64,000 nt of DNA from Actinomadura physcomitrii (GTDB lineage Bacteria; Actinomycetota; Actinomycetes; Streptosporangiales; Streptosporangiaceae), in the NCBI RefSeq assembly GCF_008923205.2, contig NZ_WBMS02000032.1, positions 35,827 through 99,826 of the forward strand. Reading direction: 5' to 3'. The position numbers and the translations under genes were made by a program. Positions 43,201 to 56,859 of this stretch are shown here, piece after piece; within the stretch, counting starts at the first letter, position 1; each line of letters begins with the position of its first letter. Below the pieces are notes generated by a model that was given only the letters and a program-made list of their open reading frames with translations, searched no databases and had not been told where the DNA came from.

Positions 43201-44958
43201 CATCACCACGCCCACCAGCGTGTTGGACCGGGCGCCGCGCTCGCGCAGCCAGCGGCCGAGGCGCGTCGCGTGCCGGTCGAGCTCCCCGTAGGTGATCGTC
43301 CTGGCCGTCGACACGACCGCCGGGGCGTCCGGCCGCTCCGCCGCCCGCGCCGCGAACGGGTCGTGCAGGAGCCCGGTGGGCACCGGCGCGGCCGTGGCGT
43401 TCGCCGCGGCCGCCAGTTCCCGGTGGGCCTCGGGCACGATGTGCCGGCGGCTCCGCTCGTCCCAGCTGTCCGGCACCTCGGCGAGCCGGCGCACGTGCCG
43501 GACGAAGGCGTCGAGCATGTCCCGGGCCAGCCCGGGTGGGAACACCGAGTCCAGGACGTCCCAGGTGAACTCGAGCCCGCCCTTGCGGACGGCGCTGCGC
43601 ACCTCCAGGTACACCTGCGGGGTCTGGCTGACGGTGTAGCCGAGTTCGCCGATCCCCGACATCTCGACGCTGCTCATCTCGACGCTGTTGAACACGACGT
43701 AGGTGTTGCGGCGGGGCGTCCCGCCGTACGCCTTCGCCAGCTCGCGCATCACCTGGACGCCGCTGACATAGCGGCAGTGCTCCAGGTCCTCGATGAGCTG
43801 CCGCTGCAGGCGCCGGGCCCGTTCGAGGAAGGTGGCCCCGGCGGCCGGCATCACGCGCAGGTGGTTCGGCAGCGCGAAGCTGCCGACGATCGAGCCGACG
43901 TCCTCGTGTACCGGCAGCCGATCCCAGAACGGCGCGTTGATGCTGAACTCCTCGGTCTTGCTCCAGAGCGCGGCGACGTCGCAGAACGCGGTCAGCAGCG
44001 CGGCACCCGGCATCAGCCCGGCCTCCTGTACCCGCGCCTTGAAGCGCGCCCAGGACTCGGGCTCCAGGATCCGGACGGTCAGCGCCTTCGACACCGGGGG
44101 CCCGTCGCCGCGCGCGACCTGGATCGGCAGCTCGGGCGGCGGGGGAAGCGTCGGCAGCCGCCGCCGCCAGTAGTCGAGCGCCCGTTCGTGGACGGGCGTC
44201 CCCTTCAGGTCCGCCTTGGCGACGACGTAGTCCCGGGTCGTCAGCTCCAGCGGCGGCAGCTCCTCGCCGCTGTTGAGCAGCGACAGCTCCCGGAGGATCT
44301 GCATCAGGCTCAGCGAGTCGGCGACGAGGAGGCTGAAGCCGAAGTGCAGGCGCGTGCGGTCGCCGTCCAGCAGGGTCGCGCGCATCCGGAACAGCGGCCA
44401 GGCGTCGCGGGCGAACATCTCCCCCGGCATCTCCTGGCGGAACGCCTCCAGCCGCCCCGTCACCTCGGCGGCGGGCCGGCCGCGCAGGTCGAGCACCTCG
44501 ATCCGGTAGTCCGGCACCTCCGGCAGGATCTGGTTGCGCCCGTCCGGGAGGACGATGGCGCGCATCATCGCGTGCCGCTGGATCAGGTGGCGCCACACGT
44601 CCCCGAAGCGGTCCAGGTCGAGCCCGACCGTGTCGATCTCGGCGTAGCCGTTGCCCGCGAGGTTGCCGATCTCGAACGCGTCGCGCCCGCCGGCCCAGAT
44701 GGCCTGCTGCATGTCGGTGAGCGGGAACGGCTCGTGCAGCCGCTCCGGCGCCGGGACGATCTTCGGGATGGCGGCCGGGCGTTCCGCGGCGCGCTCGCGG
44801 AGCACCGCGAGTATCTCGTCCTTGTGCTCTTTCAGCGCACTGCGCTGCTCGTCCGTGAGGGCGTCCTTGGGGGCGCGGACGCGAAGTTCCGCCCCGTCGG
44901 CCCAGAGGGTCACGCCCCGCCGTGCGAGGTTCGCCATCAACTCCTGCGCGGTTCCCAT
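40282..44958 (-). CDS. NRPS: TubC docking - Cy-like - A(Cys) - PCP - acyl-ACP-reductase-like domain
   Basis: A 1558-residue single-module NRPS. A TubC docking domain (1-60) is followed by a heterocyclization-type domain (about 75-500; FPLTDMQQAIWAGG, SQTPQVYLEV). Its DxxxxD motif reads SLLVAD, with the first Asp lost. The A domain (about 525-1010) has YTSGSTGVPKG, and the selectivity residues read D-L-Y-N-L-S-L-I-W, the cysteine code. PCP has FFDLSDDSLQA (about 1085). The last 390 residues match cyanobacterial-type fatty-aldehyde-forming acyl-ACP reductase (SLSGLLVTAT, TSGHDTTSAA, GVGSVGKA). GGAGG precedes the start, which is 20 bases after the PKS stop. It should add cysteine and perhaps release an aldehyde or alcohol. 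Confidence 0.88.
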   Translation of the reverse strand: MGTAQELMANLARRGVTLWADGAELRVRAPKDALTDEQRSALKEHKDEILAVLRERAAERPAAIPKIVPAPERLHEPFPLTDMQQAIWAGGRDAFEIGNLAGNGYAEIDTVGLDLDRFGDVWRHLIQRHAMMRAIVLPDGRNQILPEVPDYRIEVLDLRGRPAAEVTGRLEAFRQEMPGEMFARDAWPLFRMRATLLDGDRTRLHFGFSLLVADSLSLMQILRELSLLNSGEELPPLELTTRDYVVAKADLKGTPVHERALDYWRRRLPTLPPPPELPIQVARGDGPPVSKALTVRILEPESWARFKARVQEAGLMPGAALLTAFCDVAALWSKTEEFSINAPFWDRLPVHEDVGSIVGSFALPNHLRVMPAAGATFLERARRLQRQLIEDLEHCRYVSGVQVMRELAKAYGGTPRRNTYVVFNSVEMSSVEMSGIGELGYTVSQTPQVYLEVRSAVRKGGLEFTWDVLDSVFPPGLARDMLDAFVRHVRRLAEVPDSWDERSRRHIVPEAHRELAAAANATAAPVPTGLLHDPFAARAAERPDAPAVVSTARTITYGELDRHATRLGRWLRERGARSNTLVGVVMDKGWAQVPAVLGVLRSGAAYLPLDASLPRERLHRILKAAEVGIVLTQEGARKRIDWPADTLCLPVDTDPLEDVSEEPLEPVQREDDLAYVIYTSGSTGVPKGVMISHRSALNTILDVNRRFEVGPGDGVFGLSSLGFDLSVYDVFGTLAAGGRLVLPDESGLRDPGHWLDMMRRGDVTVWNSVPGFMGLLVQYAEGVRADVPASLRLALLSGDWIPVALPDRLRRLVPGVRVVSLGGATEASIWSIMHEIDRVDPAWASIPYGKPMANQRIHVLDRDLDVRPTWVPGGLYIGGMGVADGYWHDKETTDAAFITHPDSGERLYRTGDIGRRLPDGGIEILGREDFQVKIGGYRIELGEIESTLREHPAVREAVVLAADGDGGTGKRLVAYVVADGGTSPETGELRTFVRDKLPEYMVPKTVIVRDSLPLTGNGKVDRKALADSDLPELDAAPRLAAPRSELEARLREHWRDVLGIEEVGIYDSFFDLSDDSLQAVNLVSKISDTVGKQLGVRFLFAHPTIAELSAVLGKPDAGDGAADGRAGGASGNGEAKGSVTTERRDLLTLYASGRLPRVDGAGVLATPAGLFERAGIDPGDVADRLMAMDTPHLCGYIDTNLGRIATIMIPRLDTAELYLNRERLVDTIVGGIEMGARLGAKNISLSGLLVTATDYGRGVADAVKDRTDLPPVTSGHDTTSAAVLLNVENMLGMSGRGMENEVLGILGVGSVGKASMHLLLTHLPHPRKLILCDPYAATSDSPRGPAAGLPSRLRKAADEVRDVLGYTGEIQIIGGTSTLPAEFYEATVISADTNAPDIVDVARLRPGTMLVDDSIPPCYDRDAAMARIEEKGDLLFGQGDVIEGAAPMHKTFGWPPMMYELAGEDGVEWFAANTPDAFSTTQITSSVLSNVLVAQEGIGPVTGPSQPDRATGHLEVLRRSGYVGGPPQCDGVMIPEEAIARFVEQFGRAGRRNAEATS

Positions 44959-44978
44959 CGCCTTGCCTCCAGGTGACT

Positions 44979-50402
<5,424 letters not shown>

Positions 50403-50427
50403 GCGGCGCGCACTCCTGTTGGGCTCG

Positions 50428-50733
50428 TCAGTCGTCGTGCGGACTCGCGCCGACGCCGGCGACGTGCTCGGCCAGCGCGGCGATGGTGGGGTACTCCCAG
50501 GTGAGCGTCTCCGGCAGCGGGACCCCGAGCTCCTTCGCGAGATCACCCACCAGCGCGACGCTCGACCTCGAACTGAGGCCGTTGGCGATGAAGGACTCGT
50601 CCGCGTCGACCTGCTCGGGATCGATCCTCCGCATGCCGGCGATCCGGGCGATCAGCCATTCTTCGATCCGCTGCCGGTCGACGAGCAAGACGGGCCTGCT
50701 TTCCGGGGAGAACGGTGCCGTTTTCGTGGTCAT
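50428..50733 (-). CDS. Acyl carrier protein, PKS type
   Basis: A 101-residue discrete carrier protein and the first gene of the main operon. The core reads FIANGLSSRSSVALVGDLAKEL, with Ser in the GLSS site, and ends PETLTWEYPTIAALAEHV, as in ACPs that work with PKSs and acyl ligases. It may carry the starter unit between the KAS III or ligase and the PKS. No good ribosome-binding site precedes 50733. A longer frame to 50814 would include the promoter element, so it is rejected. Confidence 0.85.
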   Translation of the reverse strand: MTTKTAPFSPESRPVLLVDRQRIEEWLIARIAGMRRIDPEQVDADESFIANGLSSRSSVALVGDLAKELGVPLPETLTWEYPTIAALAEHVAGVGASPHDD

Positions 50734-50791
50734 GGGCTTTTGGTGGTCGTGCGGCCGGACGTTTTCAGAAGCGGTTTCCGACTTAACTTCA

Positions 50792-50859
50792 CGAGAGCCG
50801 GCGGGTACGGGCAAGGCCCGGGGGAGCGGACGATATGCCGCGCGAAAGCGCGCACCATG
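50792..50859 (-). promoter_or_regulatory. Cluster regulatory element, copy E
   Basis: On the minus strand: CATGGTGCGCGC (50859-50848), TTTCGCGCGG spacer, TATCGTCCGCTC (50835-50824), nine bases, TTGCCC (50814-50809), 13 bases, CTCG (50795-50792). It lies 59 bp upstream of the first ACP gene and so controls the whole 15.7-kb operon. It also lies about 90 bp upstream of the divergent KAS III gene. Confidence 0.8.
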
Positions 50860-50950
50860 GCGCGCACGTCCGGCGCCCGGTTAAACGGCCTTTCCGAACT
50901 AGCATCGAGAATCTCGGCGATCCCCGAGGACCTTCGGACGGGAGGACGAC

Positions 50951-52021
50951 ATGGACGAGACGACCGGTACGCGACCACGACCCGGCTCGGTCCTGTGCGG
51001 GCTCGGCGTCTGCCTCCCCCGGCGCGAGGTCGGCAACGGCGAGATGGGCGCGCGGCTGGGAGTCACCGATGACTGGATCGCCAAGCGCACCGGAATCCGG
51101 CGGCGCCGCGTCGCGGCCCCCGGCGTCAGCACCGGCGATCTCGCCGCCGCGGCGGGGCGCAGGGCGCTGGAGGCGGCCTCGGTCACCGAGGTGCAGGCGG
51201 TGGTCCTGGCCACGACGACCCCGGACCATGTCGTCCCCGGGACCGCCCCTTGGGTGGCCGCCCGCCTGGGGATGGACGGCGTCGCCGCCTTCGACGTCAA
51301 CTCCGGCTGCAGCGGCTTCATCTACGGCCTCGCCGTCGCGCACGGGCTCATCAGCGCCGGTGTCGCCGGGCACGTGCTGCTGATCAGCGCGGACACCATC
51401 ACACGGGTGGCCGACCCCGACGACGCCCAGACCGCGCCCCTCTTCGGGGACGGCGCGGGAGCGGTGGTCCTGCGTCCGGGAACGCCCGGCGAGAGCGGCG
51501 CGCTCGGCCCGTTCGACCTGGGCAGCGACGGCGCCAACGGCGGTGTGGTGCACGTCCCGGGCGGCGGGGGGCGGGACCGCGCCGAACGGCACGCCGCGCC
51601 CGGCCCGGACCCGTTCCTCACCATGTCGGGCCGCGAACTGTTCCGCCATGCCGTGCAGCGGATGGTGGCCTCCTCGCGGCGCGCGGCCGAGCAGGCGGGC
51701 TGGGCGCTCTCCGAGATCGACGCGGTCGCCCCCCATCAGGCCAACGAGCGCATCTCCGCCGACGTCGCCCGCCGGCTGGGCGTCCCCGGGCAGCGCGTCC
51801 TGTCCGACATCGCCGATGTCGGGAACACCGCGGCCGCGTCCATCCCCCTCGTCCTGCACCACGCCGTGCACGCGGGGACGCTGAAGCCGGGCATGCGCCT
51901 GCTGCTGACCTCGTTCGGCGGCGGACTGGCCTGGGCGTCCACCACCCTGACCTGGCCCGACGTCCCGGTGCTCGATCCGGCCCCGGAGCCCGCGCCGGCG
52001 GCGGGGATCACCTCGCCGTGA
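50951..52021 (+). CDS. Beta-ketoacyl-ACP synthase III (FabH/KAS III-like)
   Basis: A 356-residue ketosynthase III. The catalytic triad is visible: Cys in DVNSGCSGFIYG (about 118), His in APHQANERI (about 263) and Asn in DVGNTAAASIP (about 294). It is therefore competent for condensation, unlike acyltransferase variants that have lost His or Asn. In pathways such as chlorothricin, KAS III homologues transfer aryl or acyl groups between ACPs. Here it may prime the PKS or link the starter to the free ACP. GGGAGG precedes the ATG. Its end overlaps the convergent methyltransferase gene by 14 bases. Confidence 0.9.
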   Translation: MDETTGTRPRPGSVLCGLGVCLPRREVGNGEMGARLGVTDDWIAKRTGIRRRRVAAPGVSTGDLAAAAGRRALEAASVTEVQAVVLATTTPDHVVPGTAPWVAARLGMDGVAAFDVNSGCSGFIYGLAVAHGLISAGVAGHVLLISADTITRVADPDDAQTAPLFGDGAGAVVLRPGTPGESGALGPFDLGSDGANGGVVHVPGGGGRDRAERHAAPGPDPFLTMSGRELFRHAVQRMVASSRRAAEQAGWALSEIDAVAPHQANERISADVARRLGVPGQRVLSDIADVGNTAAASIPLVLHHAVHAGTLKPGMRLLLTSFGGGLAWASTTLTWPDVPVLDPAPEPAPAAGITSP

Positions 52022-54560
52022 AGCGGCCGAGCTTCCATTCGACGTTCACGCCGTGCGCGGTCCCCGCCGGGCCGCTCATCACCTCCGGCAGCACCCGGTC
52101 CAGCATGAGGTGACGGATGACGGCCTCCCGCAGGGGGCGGTCGGCCAGCTCCGCGAAGTACTCCTGCTGGTTCGCCGGGACGAGGGCGCCCAGCAGGCAC
52201 TCCTCGACCAGGAACTCGTACGTGCGCCGTTCGACGGCCCCGTCGAAGTACGGCGCCAGCGCGGCGGTCACCGCCGCGCACCGCACCGGCTCCGGCAGGA
52301 TCCTGCGGTCCGCGCGCCGCTGGGCCGGCGCGCGCAGCGCCGGCCGGACCGATGCCGCCGCCTCGCGGAGGACCGGCGCGAGCCCGCCCGGGTCGGCGGT
52401 GTCGAGCGCGGCCAGCCAGTACCGCCGCACCAGCCGGTTGACGTCGTGGAACAGCACCGAGTCCGCGTGCCGGCCGGCCAGATCCGGCGCGCTGAACGCG
52501 AGCAGCCCGCCGGGGCGCAGCACGCCGGCGATGGACGCCGCCGCCCGCCGCATGGCCTTGTCGGGAAGCAGGTGGAAGACCATGTTGGCGAGCACGGCGT
52601 CGACCCGCCGGCCCGCCATGACCTCGCGCAGCGGGCGGAAGCCTCCGCCGCCGGGACCGCGGAGGGCGTGGAAGCGCGTCCACGGGACATGCCGCAGCAG
52701 CTCGTACCCCTGCGCGAACCAGCCGCCCGGGATGTCCACGAGGTGCAGTTCGAACGTCGCGCCGCGCTCGGCCAGACGCCGTACGACGTTGCGTTCGAGG
52801 CACGCCTTCAGCAGCTCGATGGAGGCGAAGCCGGTGCCCGCCCCGTAGTCGAGCACCCGGACGGCGTCGCCGGGACGGACCCGTTCGATGCGCGCCTCCA
52901 CCGCCTCCAGCACCTGGTGGACGACGATGCCGGTCGCGCCGGCGCACCAGGTGCGCGGGCGGGTGAGGTCCCCGTCGGTGAACAGCAGCCGGTGCAGCCC
53001 CGCGCCGTCGGCCAGGTCGTCCTCCGGGCCGGGCCGCCAGGTGTCGTGCCGCTCCCCCGGCGGGCCCGCCGGCAACGGCCGCTCCGTCACCAGGTGGTTC
53101 GCGGACACCGCGACGAACGGTCTGTTCCTCGGATACCGGCGTTCGAGGTGGCCGACCGGCTGGAGCCCGGCGAGTCCGCAGCAGCGCAGGAACGCCGAGT
53201 ACTCGATGAGGTACTGGTGCGAGAGGGCGTGGTAGGTGTCGAGCGCCGCGGAGTGCGTCGCGCCGGCCTGATGGCGGGCCACGCGCGGCGCCACGCTGTG
53301 GGCCTCGATGACGACCATCCCGAACCTGCCGACGTGCCGCCGCCAGCGCCCCAGGTGGGCGACGAGGTCCGATTCGACCTCGCGGGCGCTCAGCGGGCTC
53401 CCGTCGGGCGCGAGGTAGACGCCGGACGACCAGCCCGCGACGTCGTCGCGCGGCTCCGCGCCGAGGTAGCTGCGGTCGTGGTCGAGAAACGACCTGATGT
53501 GCAGCCCGTCGTCGATCGCGAGGCCGTGCTCGGCGAGCAGCGCGCGCAGGGCGTCGGGGTCGGTGACGTCGCCGATCAGCAGCAGCGGATCCGGGACGCC
53601 CGCGGCGCGCAGCACCTCGCGCGCCCGGTCGAGGGCCACGGGGCTGGCGTCGATGCCGACGTACCGGACGCCGTCCCCGAGGAGGCCGTGCAGGTGGGCG
53701 AGCCAGGTCCCGTCTCCGCAGCCCATGTCGGCGACGAACGACGGCCGGGGCGTGCGGCGGAAGATCTCCTGGATGATCGCGTCGGTGTCGGCGAAGTACC
53801 GCCGGTGCGCGGCCGAGCTCGCCGCCACGTTGATCCGCCGCTGGCAGTGCCATTCCCCGTCGCCCGGCGCGACCACGAGTTCCCCGCGGAACAGCGCCTC
53901 GAGCCGGCTCAGCATGGGCAGGTACGAGCCGACGAGCCCGCAGTGGCCGGAGAAGGCGAGGCAGGCCCGGCCCGGTTCCGTCCAGCCGCCGCCGGGGTCG
54001 AGCCACCCGAGCAGGACGAACAGCCTCGCGAAGTCGCCGGTCGGCTCGTCCAGCCGGCCGGTGCCGCGCAGGCTGAGGATCGCCGGCACGGCGAGGGTCG
54101 CGTCGAGGTAGGCGGTGAGCGGGTCGGCCGGGTCGGCGCCGGCCCGCCACCTCTCGTGGTCGCGCAGCAGGCCGCCGAAGGCCGCCCGGGTGGCGGCGTC
54201 CCAGGGGGCGGCCCAGCAGTCCGGCGCGTTGTCGTCGAAGCGGGCGAGGAACTTCCCGCCGGCGACGAGCCGCGCGCGGTGCCGCAGCGCCGCCAGGCCC
54301 CGCTCGGTCCAGGCCGCGGGGTCGGGTTCGATCCAGCCGGCCGCGGCCAGGCAGTGCCACGCCGCCCCCAGGTACCCGGTGCCGGGCAGGCCGCCGGTGT
54401 CGTACGGCTTGCCGTCCAGGAGGTCGAGGGCGTCGAACGCCGCGACGGCCGCGGCGAGCACCACCCCGTCCTGGAAGAGGAACGCGGTACGGCGCGCCTC
54501 GGCGCGCCGATCCGCCGCCCCCGCCGCTGCGACGGGCACGGCGGATCGGTGCTCCGGCAT
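52008..54560 (-). CDS. Large protein with two SAM-methyltransferase domains (AprA/SxtA-like first half)
   Basis: An 850-residue protein with two class I methyltransferase cores. The first is ADMGCGDGTWLAHLHGLL (about residue 270), preceded by a 260-residue helical region resembling the N-terminal part of AprA/SxtA-type polyketide starter methyltransferases (moderate support). The second is VRVLDYGAGTGFASIELL (about 560), with LANMVFHLLPDKAM and LRPGGLLAFSAPD. Both SAM loops are intact. It probably C- or O-methylates a carrier-bound intermediate. AAGGAGG is six bases before the start at 54560. It follows the cysteine desulfurase gene by 92 bp and is likely co-transcribed from element D. Confidence 0.8.
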   Translation of the reverse strand: MPEHRSAVPVAAAGAADRRAEARRTAFLFQDGVVLAAAVAAFDALDLLDGKPYDTGGLPGTGYLGAAWHCLAAAGWIEPDPAAWTERGLAALRHRARLVAGGKFLARFDDNAPDCWAAPWDAATRAAFGGLLRDHERWRAGADPADPLTAYLDATLAVPAILSLRGTGRLDEPTGDFARLFVLLGWLDPGGGWTEPGRACLAFSGHCGLVGSYLPMLSRLEALFRGELVVAPGDGEWHCQRRINVAASSAAHRRYFADTDAIIQEIFRRTPRPSFVADMGCGDGTWLAHLHGLLGDGVRYVGIDASPVALDRAREVLRAAGVPDPLLLIGDVTDPDALRALLAEHGLAIDDGLHIRSFLDHDRSYLGAEPRDDVAGWSSGVYLAPDGSPLSAREVESDLVAHLGRWRRHVGRFGMVVIEAHSVAPRVARHQAGATHSAALDTYHALSHQYLIEYSAFLRCCGLAGLQPVGHLERRYPRNRPFVAVSANHLVTERPLPAGPPGERHDTWRPGPEDDLADGAGLHRLLFTDGDLTRPRTWCAGATGIVVHQVLEAVEARIERVRPGDAVRVLDYGAGTGFASIELLKACLERNVVRRLAERGATFELHLVDIPGGWFAQGYELLRHVPWTRFHALRGPGGGGFRPLREVMAGRRVDAVLANMVFHLLPDKAMRRAAASIAGVLRPGGLLAFSAPDLAGRHADSVLFHDVNRLVRRYWLAALDTADPGGLAPVLREAAASVRPALRAPAQRRADRRILPEPVRCAAVTAALAPYFDGAVERRTYEFLVEECLLGALVPANQQEYFAELADRPLREAVIRHLMLDRVLPEVMSGPAGTAHGVNVEWKLGRFTAR

Positions 54561-54652
54561 GACGGTCCTCCTTGTGGTGTGCGGCGGAGGGCGGCCCACC
54601 GCCGTCCCGGGGCCTGCGGCTCGCGAGCCGGCCCGCCGGGCCGGCCACCGGC

Positions 54653-55933
54653 TCAGCTGGGGGGCAGGAATCGCTCGTTCGGGTGCTCGGTCGTCCAGAA
54701 GCCCTTTTCCGCCGTCCCAACCGACTCGACGAGCAGGTCGACCTCCTCCGGCGTGTTGTACACACCGAACGAGGCCCGGACGGTTCCGACGAGCCCCAGG
54801 CTGTCGATGAAGGGGGACGCGCAGTGCACGCCGGTGCGGGTGGCGATGCCGAAGCCGTTCAGATGGGCGCCGACGTCGTGCGGGTGCACACCGTCCACGT
54901 TGAACGAGAGGATGCCGCCCCGCGGCGTCTGGGACCCGTACACGGTGACGCCGCCCAGTGCGCGCAGCCCCTCGGCGGCGCGGACGGTGAGCGCCGTGTC
55001 ATGCTCGTGCACCGCGTCCCGGCCGAGGTCGTCGAGGTAGTCCATCGCCGCCGCGGTGCCCACCATGCCCGCGATGTTGGGGGAGCCGGCCTCGAACCGC
55101 AGCGGCGGCATGGAGACGAGCGGGCCGTCATAGGAGGCGATCGGCGCCATGCCGCCGCCGAGGAGCAGCGCCTCCATCCGATCGAGGTGCTCGGCCTTGC
55201 CGTACAGCACCCCGGTGCCGTGCGGGCCGTACATCTTGTGCGCCGAGAGGCAGTAGAAGTCGGCGCCGATGTCCTGCACGTCCACGCTCCGGTGCGCGAC
55301 GGCCTGGGCGCCGTCCACGACGACGGGGATGCCGTGGGCATGCGCCTCCGCGGTGATCTCGCCGACGGGGTTCACCGTGCCCTGGACGTTGGAGACGTGG
55401 GCCACCGCGATCAGCCGCGTCCGTTCGGTGATCCGCTCTCGGAAGGAGGCCAGGGACGGCTCGCCGTGCTCGCCGACGGCCGCGATCTTCAGGGCGGCGC
55501 CGGTCCGCTCGCACAGGCGCCGCCACGGGAGCAGGTTGGAGTGGTGCTCGAGGCCGCTGATAAGGACCTCGTCGCCGTCCGACACGACCTGGGGCCCGAA
55601 GCTCTGCGCCACCAGGTTCACCGACTCGGTCGCGCTCTTGGTGAACACGATCTCGCTCGCCTCGGCGGCGTTCAGGAAGGCCCGGACGCGCTCGCGCGCC
55701 CGCATGAAGCGGTCCGTCGCCCGCATGCCGAGCGTGTGGACGCCGCGTCCGACATTGCTGTTGTCGTGGGTGTAGTAGTCGTACATGGCGTCCAGCACCT
55801 GACGCGGCATCTGCGTCGTCGCGGCGTTATCCAGGTATACGGGCCGCTTGCCGTCGAGATCCGTTTCCAGGATCGGGAAGTCGGCCCTTACGTCGCGGGA
55901 GAGCCCGGACGTGGTCGTCCGCTCAGCTGACAT
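54653..55933 (-). CDS. SufS/CsdA-type cysteine desulfurase
   Basis: A 426-residue PLP enzyme that removes sulfur from cysteine as a persulfide. The PLP lysine is in LSAHKMYGPHGTG (about 231), the Asp partner in VVVDGAQAVAH, and the active cysteine in RTGVHCASP (about 374), as in group II enzymes. It ends in an extra TEHPNERFLPPS tail. No SufBCD, SufU or SufE gene is nearby, so it is not the housekeeping Fe-S system. With a cluster element in front of it, it may supply sulfur for the product, or convert a cysteine-derived intermediate. Confidence 0.9.
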   Translation of the reverse strand: MSAERTTTSGLSRDVRADFPILETDLDGKRPVYLDNAATTQMPRQVLDAMYDYYTHDNSNVGRGVHTLGMRATDRFMRARERVRAFLNAAEASEIVFTKSATESVNLVAQSFGPQVVSDGDEVLISGLEHHSNLLPWRRLCERTGAALKIAAVGEHGEPSLASFRERITERTRLIAVAHVSNVQGTVNPVGEITAEAHAHGIPVVVDGAQAVAHRSVDVQDIGADFYCLSAHKMYGPHGTGVLYGKAEHLDRMEALLLGGGMAPIASYDGPLVSMPPLRFEAGSPNIAGMVGTAAAMDYLDDLGRDAVHEHDTALTVRAAEGLRALGGVTVYGSQTPRGGILSFNVDGVHPHDVGAHLNGFGIATRTGVHCASPFIDSLGLVGTVRASFGVYNTPEEVDLLVESVGTAEKGFWTTEHPNERFLPPS

Positions 55934-56005
55934 CGCTTCACCTAACTGGGAGATGGCGTCCAGAAATGTCTCGAGAATTGGCGACCGGACCTACGGACAA
56001 CGTGC

Positions 56006-56073
56006 CGAGAACGCACCGTCGCGGGCAAGGCCCGACGGTGCGGACCATGAGCCACACGAAAGTGCGGACGATG
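56006..56073 (-). promoter_or_regulatory. Cluster regulatory element, copy D
   Basis: On the minus strand: CATCGTCCGCAC (56073-56062), TTTCGTGTGG spacer, CATGGTCCGCAC (56049-56038), nine bases, TTGCCC (56028-56023), 13 bases, CTCG (56009-56006). It lies 73 bp before the cysteine desulfurase start and marks the right border of the cluster. Confidence 0.8.
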
Positions 56074-56117
56074 GCGCGCGCCGGCGTCCGCCCCGGCTCG
56101 TCGCCGCGGACCGGCCG

Positions 56118-56693
56118 TTACCGGGGGACGGAGCGCGCGCGCAGGTGGACGCGTTCGCCCTGATGGCCGAACAGGATGAGCACCTCGACCGGGGTGGAGT
56201 CGGCGCTGTCGAACCAGTGCGGCACGCGGGTGTCGAACTCGGCCGCCTCGCCCTCGGTCAGCACCATCTCCTCGTCGCCCAGCACCAGCCGGAGGCGGCC
56301 GCTGAGCACGTACATCCACTCGTAGCCGTCGTGGGCCTTCTGCTCGGGCGCGCGGCGCTGCGGCGGGATGATCACCTTGTGCGCCTGCACGCCCCCGGGC
56401 TGGCGGGTCAGCGGGATGAACGTCATGCCCTTGTGCTGCACCGGACGCAGGTTGACCCGCGGGTCGCCGGTCGGCGGCGCGCCGATCAGCTCGTCGATCT
56501 GCACGCCGTACGCCTGTGCCAGCGGCAGCAGGAGCTCCAGCGTGGGACGGCGGCGGCCGGCCTCCAGCCGCGACAGCGTGGACACCGAGATCCCCGTCTC
56601 GGCCGCCACGTCGGCGAGGGTCGTCTCACGACGCTTGCGGATCGCGCGCAGCCGCGACCCGACCATGGCGAGGACCTCGTCCGTGTTTGCCAT
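56118..56693 (-). CDS. XRE-family regulator with C-terminal cupin sensor
   Basis: A 191-residue regulator. HTH at residues 9-62 (RLRAIRKRRETTLADVAAE, SVSTLSRLEAGRRRPTLE). A single cupin barrel follows (about 95-180: HDGYEWMYVLSGRLRLVLGD, then EFDTRVPHWFDS). The cupin probably binds a small ligand or metal. GCGGGA lies just before the ATG. It stands between the cluster border and the Clp_N gene. Its upstream region is the block duplicated at 25.4 kb, where it faces an oxidoreductase gene, so its original target may be that gene type rather than the PKS cluster. Confidence 0.88.
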   Translation of the reverse strand: MANTDEVLAMVGSRLRAIRKRRETTLADVAAETGISVSTLSRLEAGRRRPTLELLLPLAQAYGVQIDELIGAPPTGDPRVNLRPVQHKGMTFIPLTRQPGGVQAHKVIIPPQRRAPEQKAHDGYEWMYVLSGRLRLVLGDEEMVLTEGEAAEFDTRVPHWFDSADSTPVEVLILFGHQGERVHLRARSVPR

Positions 56694-56782
56694 TCCCGCA
56701 AGTTTAGTGGCCCCTCCCGCCGGCGGAGCGGATCGTGGACGCCGTGACGCGGTACTTCGATGTCGCGTTGCGGGGCTTCTGA
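56686..56782 (+). pseudogene. Relic 5' end of an oxidoreductase gene with duplicated promoter block
   Basis: Opposite the XRE start, a GTG at 56744 opens 12 codons (VTRYFDVALRGF) and a stop at 56780-56782. This corresponds to the first codons of the intact oxidoreductase at 25484 (MTQNFDVAVLGG). The bases upstream (56686-56743) also match 25425-25483. The gene has been deleted after its first codons, leaving only its promoter and start. Confidence 0.6.
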
Positions 56783-56809
56783 TCGCCCCGCGGTCATGTC
56801 CCATCATGC

Positions 56810-56857
56810 TTGTCAAAGTTAGATTGACAAGCCCTGACTGTCAACCTAAAGTTGACA
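56810..56857 (+). promoter_or_regulatory. Promoter with two palindromic operators; likely leaderless start
   Basis: Two palindromes: TTGTCAA-N7-TTGACAA (56810-56830) and TGTCAAC-N5-GTTGACA (56839-56857). A perfect -35 box TTGACA (56824-56829) and a -10-like TAAAGT (56847-56852) are 17 bp apart and fall inside them. Transcription should begin at about 56859, at the ATG of the Clp_N gene (56860), giving a leaderless message. No ribosome-binding site is present. Confidence 0.7.
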
Positions 56858-56859
56858 AC

